From RGIG3701 sp017403345 (GTDB taxonomy: Bacteria; Planctomycetota; Planctomycetia; Pirellulales; Thermoguttaceae): DNA of 64,000 bases. The position numbers and the translations under genes are program-made. Shown in pieces: positions 62,804 through 64,000 of the stretch (positions are counted from its first letter, which is position 1; each line of letters starts with the position of its first letter). The notes below the pieces were generated by a model. It saw nothing but the letters and a program-made list of their open reading frames with translations, did not search any database and was not told where the DNA came from. The DNA lies in assembly GCA_017403345.1 (NCBI GenBank), contig JAFQOH010000130.1, forward strand, positions 18,062 to 82,061, read 5' to 3'.

Positions 62804-63189
62804 AAGACGCAGAAACGATTGAAAAAATCCTTGAGTTCCGGGCGCGTGGTATGAGCTATGAGAGCATTTCCCGGCTGGTTGGGAATGTTTCACCGTCCAC
62901 AGTGTATCGGGTGATACGCGGAAAACAGGCGGAACTGGAAGAGCGGAAACGGATTTTCAACGACACCGCCCGCGAACAGTTCGGGCTATCCATGAGAGAA
63001 AAGGTAGAGCGCAAGCGGAAACTCCTTGAAAAGCTGGGAGAGAGCATTGACGCGCTGGATTTTTCGACAGTTCCGCCGGAAAAGCTCTTGAAATTCTATC
63101 TTGATTTGGTAGAGACGATACCGGAGACGGTGGGCAAGTGCGAGCCGATGAGCGATATGGAGGAAAACCTGTTGAAAGTTTTTGGTTAG
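62800..63189 (+). CDS. Helix-turn-helix protein with coiled coil
   Basis: A 129-aa protein. Residues 5-45 form a resolvase-type helix-turn-helix (ILEFRARGMSYESISRLVGNVSPSTVYRVIRGK). Then comes a long charged helix (QAELEERKRIFNDTAREQF...MREKVERKRKLLEKLGES), and a C-terminal helix set. It starts inside the stop of the sigma-like gene (ATGA). The architecture fits phage or plasmid regulators and terminase-small-subunit-like proteins. Function not assigned. Confidence 0.6.
   Translation: MKDAETIEKILEFRARGMSYESISRLVGNVSPSTVYRVIRGKQAELEERKRIFNDTAREQFGLSMREKVERKRKLLEKLGESIDALDFSTVPPEKLLKFYLDLVETIPETVGKCEPMSDMEENLLKVFG
62904..62917. promoter_or_regulatory. GTATC-N4-GATAC palindrome inside the HTH gene
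   Basis: GTATCGGGTGATAC, with a related and larger palindrome at 63863-63880. It also encodes VYRVIR of the HTH protein, so it may be a coding coincidence. Confidence 0.35.
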
Positions 63190-63311
63190 TTTTGACCAAG
63201 AAAACGGATTTTTGATGATGAGTTTTCACGATTCAGGGCGCGTAAAATCCGGAGTGGTTTTGAGTTTCGATACAAAATATCAATTCATTTTAGAAAAAAG
63301 GAGATTCCCAA

Positions 63312-63515
63312 ATGCAGTTTTACGAAAGCCTATTGACCGATGACCGCCCCGCCGGTCTGATAGATGTTGACGCGGATTTATTCTTGCGTCTGGTCAGTTC
63401 TTTCCAGAAAGACGGAGACAGAGCGAAAATCGACCTTGCAAGCCTTGAGGCCCTCTATACCGACACCGCGGACGGTCCCGAATCGTCGTTATTGACGGAT
63501 GCCGGATTTTCATAG
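63312..63515 (+). CDS. Short ORF, probably N-terminal part of a split winged-helix gene
   Basis: A 67-aa frame starting at ATG 63312 after a strong AAGGAG. It has an acidic, helical content (LIDVDADLFLRLVSSFQKD, IDLASLEALYTDTAD). It ends at TAG 63513-63515 exactly where a winged-helix sequence begins in the -1 frame. The upstream 122 bp hold a possible weak promoter (TTGACC at 63192, GATGAT at 63214) and nothing else. It could be a free-standing small protein. Confidence 0.5.
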   Translation: MQFYESLLTDDRPAGLIDVDADLFLRLVSSFQKDGDRAKIDLASLEALYTDTADGPESSLLTDAGFS

Positions 63516-63763
63516 ACGGACTACGGGTGGATGGGTTGACCCGAATGGGAACGCGGATTTTAGCAAGGGTTTTTGAACGTGGGGGTGCAGTGACAGTTGA
63601 CGATTTACAGCTATCTGTTTGGGCGAATCCGTTGACGAATCCAAAAACCATAATGACTCAAATTTGTTACCTCAATGCAATACTACGTAACTACGGTTGC
63701 CGGCTTGTTCGCAGTGGCGTTGTTGGTTATCGTCTATGCTTTGATGAGTATTCCGGAGTGTAA
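63449..63763 (+). pseudogene. Winged-helix (OmpR/PhoB C-terminal type) domain, split from start
   Basis: The frame open from 63449 to 63763 encodes a winged helix: RIVVIDGCRIFIDGL, then LTRMGTRILARVFERGGAVTVDDLQLSVWANP, the recognition helix region, and CRLVRSGVVGYRL as the wing. The only normal start in frame is GTG 63527, which would cut off the first strands. The frame just upstream (63312-63515) overlaps it with a +AUG and a good ribosome site, so a -1 frameshift around 63476-63512, natural or by error, would join them. Called pseudogene with reserve; it may be an active fusion. Confidence 0.5.
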
Positions 63764-63792
63764 AGAGTCGTCGAGAACTCTAATCGTCGATT

Positions 63793-63834
63793 GTATGAAA
63801 AGTACAGAAAACAAACGGGGCAAGGAAGGGCTTT
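63793..63834. repeat. Hairpin with T-run in loop
   Basis: GCAAGGAAGGG and CCCTTCCCTGCTTGC flank CTTTTTT after the winged-helix frame (about 63813-63856 by the printed bases). Coordinates are approximate. Confidence 0.35.
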
Positions 63835-63862
63835 TTTCCCTTCCCTGCTTGCGGTTCCGGTA

Positions 63863-63880
63863 CTGTATCAGGTGATACAG
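63863..63880. promoter_or_regulatory. Perfect 18-bp palindrome, possible operator
   Basis: CTGTATCA-GG-TGATACAG. It lies after the last open frame and upstream of a possible promoter (TTAAGA 63900, TATAAT 63922-63927) for a gene beyond the window. Confidence 0.5.
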
Positions 63881-63899
63881 GGGGCGGAAAACACTAAAT

Positions 63900-63927
63900 T
63901 TAAGAAATTTTCAAAATATTTTATAAT
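63900..63927 (+). promoter_or_regulatory. Possible promoter at window end
   Basis: TTAAGA (63900-63905), 16-bp spacer, TATAAT (63922-63927). No gene follows within the window. Confidence 0.35.
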
Positions 63928-64000
63928 TTTTTAGAGTTCAATTCTACTTATTTTTTGGTATTTTTTCCGTAACAGCAAGAGTGCATAATATATTATATAT

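Noticed and set aside
61741..64000. Complete prophage
   Set aside because: No integrase, terminase large subunit, capsid gene or att site is seen; only regulators are present before the window ends.

Overview
The window looks like chromosomal DNA of a member of the Planctomycetota, probably a host- or gut-associated Pirellulales/Thermoguttaceae-type lineage. The evidence is indirect. There is a large two-helix VWA membrane protein, a secreted protein with the short HEAT-like motif LDSDxFxVR common in planctomycete proteins, an HpnE-type squalene enzyme, an MMPL/RND pump, DUF4091 and DUF5060/DUF4038 glycosidase-like proteins, a prokaryotic RING-type zinc protein and a Topo I with a lysine/alanine tail. 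No rRNA or marker gene fixes the species.

Layout. 1-4564: end of an ApbE flavin transferase, a secreted HEAT-like protein, a double GNAT protein and a PDZ/S41 protease, all on the + strand. 4916-6187: seryl-tRNA synthetase. 6263-8743 (-): VWA membrane protein. 9420-12335: topA with a long leader. 12595-14046: hpnE. 14103-14187: tRNA-Ser(UGA). 14511-21110 (+): TPR protein, purT, a small membrane protein, a ROK sugar kinase, a Tat-exported GH5-like glycosidase and miaB. 21268-30196 (-): AAA/DUF4143 ATPase, SIS sugar-phosphate protein, double M16 peptidase, beta-helix protein, folP and a three-helix membrane protein. 30572-47897 (+): rpsA, a giant DUF4091 protein, a DPM1-like glycosyltransferase, ilvD, a DtxR-like regulator, a very large HrpA helicase and a repeat-rich secreted protein. 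48016-57162: RING-zinc membrane protein (-), OprO/P porin (+), BspA-like LRR protein (-), tatD (-), accD (-), an apiosidase-like glycosidase (-) and a sugar isomerase/epimerase (-). 57634-60579: MMPL/RND transporter. 60973-61740: zinc-ribbon membrane protein. 61935-64000: a different, AT-richer stretch with three overlapping small genes (one sigma-70-like, one HTH) and a split winged-helix gene, possibly the edge of a mobile or phage-derived element.

Functional picture. Most of the window is housekeeping (translation, DNA topology, purine, folate, branched-chain amino acid and fatty-acid precursors, RNA helicase, tRNA modification) mixed with polysaccharide handling (GH5-like, DUF5060/4038, DUF4091, beta-helix, ROK kinase, xylose-isomerase-like protein, porin). 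Neighbouring genes seldom form long operons; most have their own promoter.

Two regulatory patterns stand out. At least ten readable sigma-70-type promoters share an exact 16-bp spacer. The AAA/DUF4143 gene is preceded by CRP-like dyads at 32-bp spacing, placed where class I CRP sites lie. The window is also full of minisatellites, whose units are multiples of 3 inside genes and mostly other lengths between genes.
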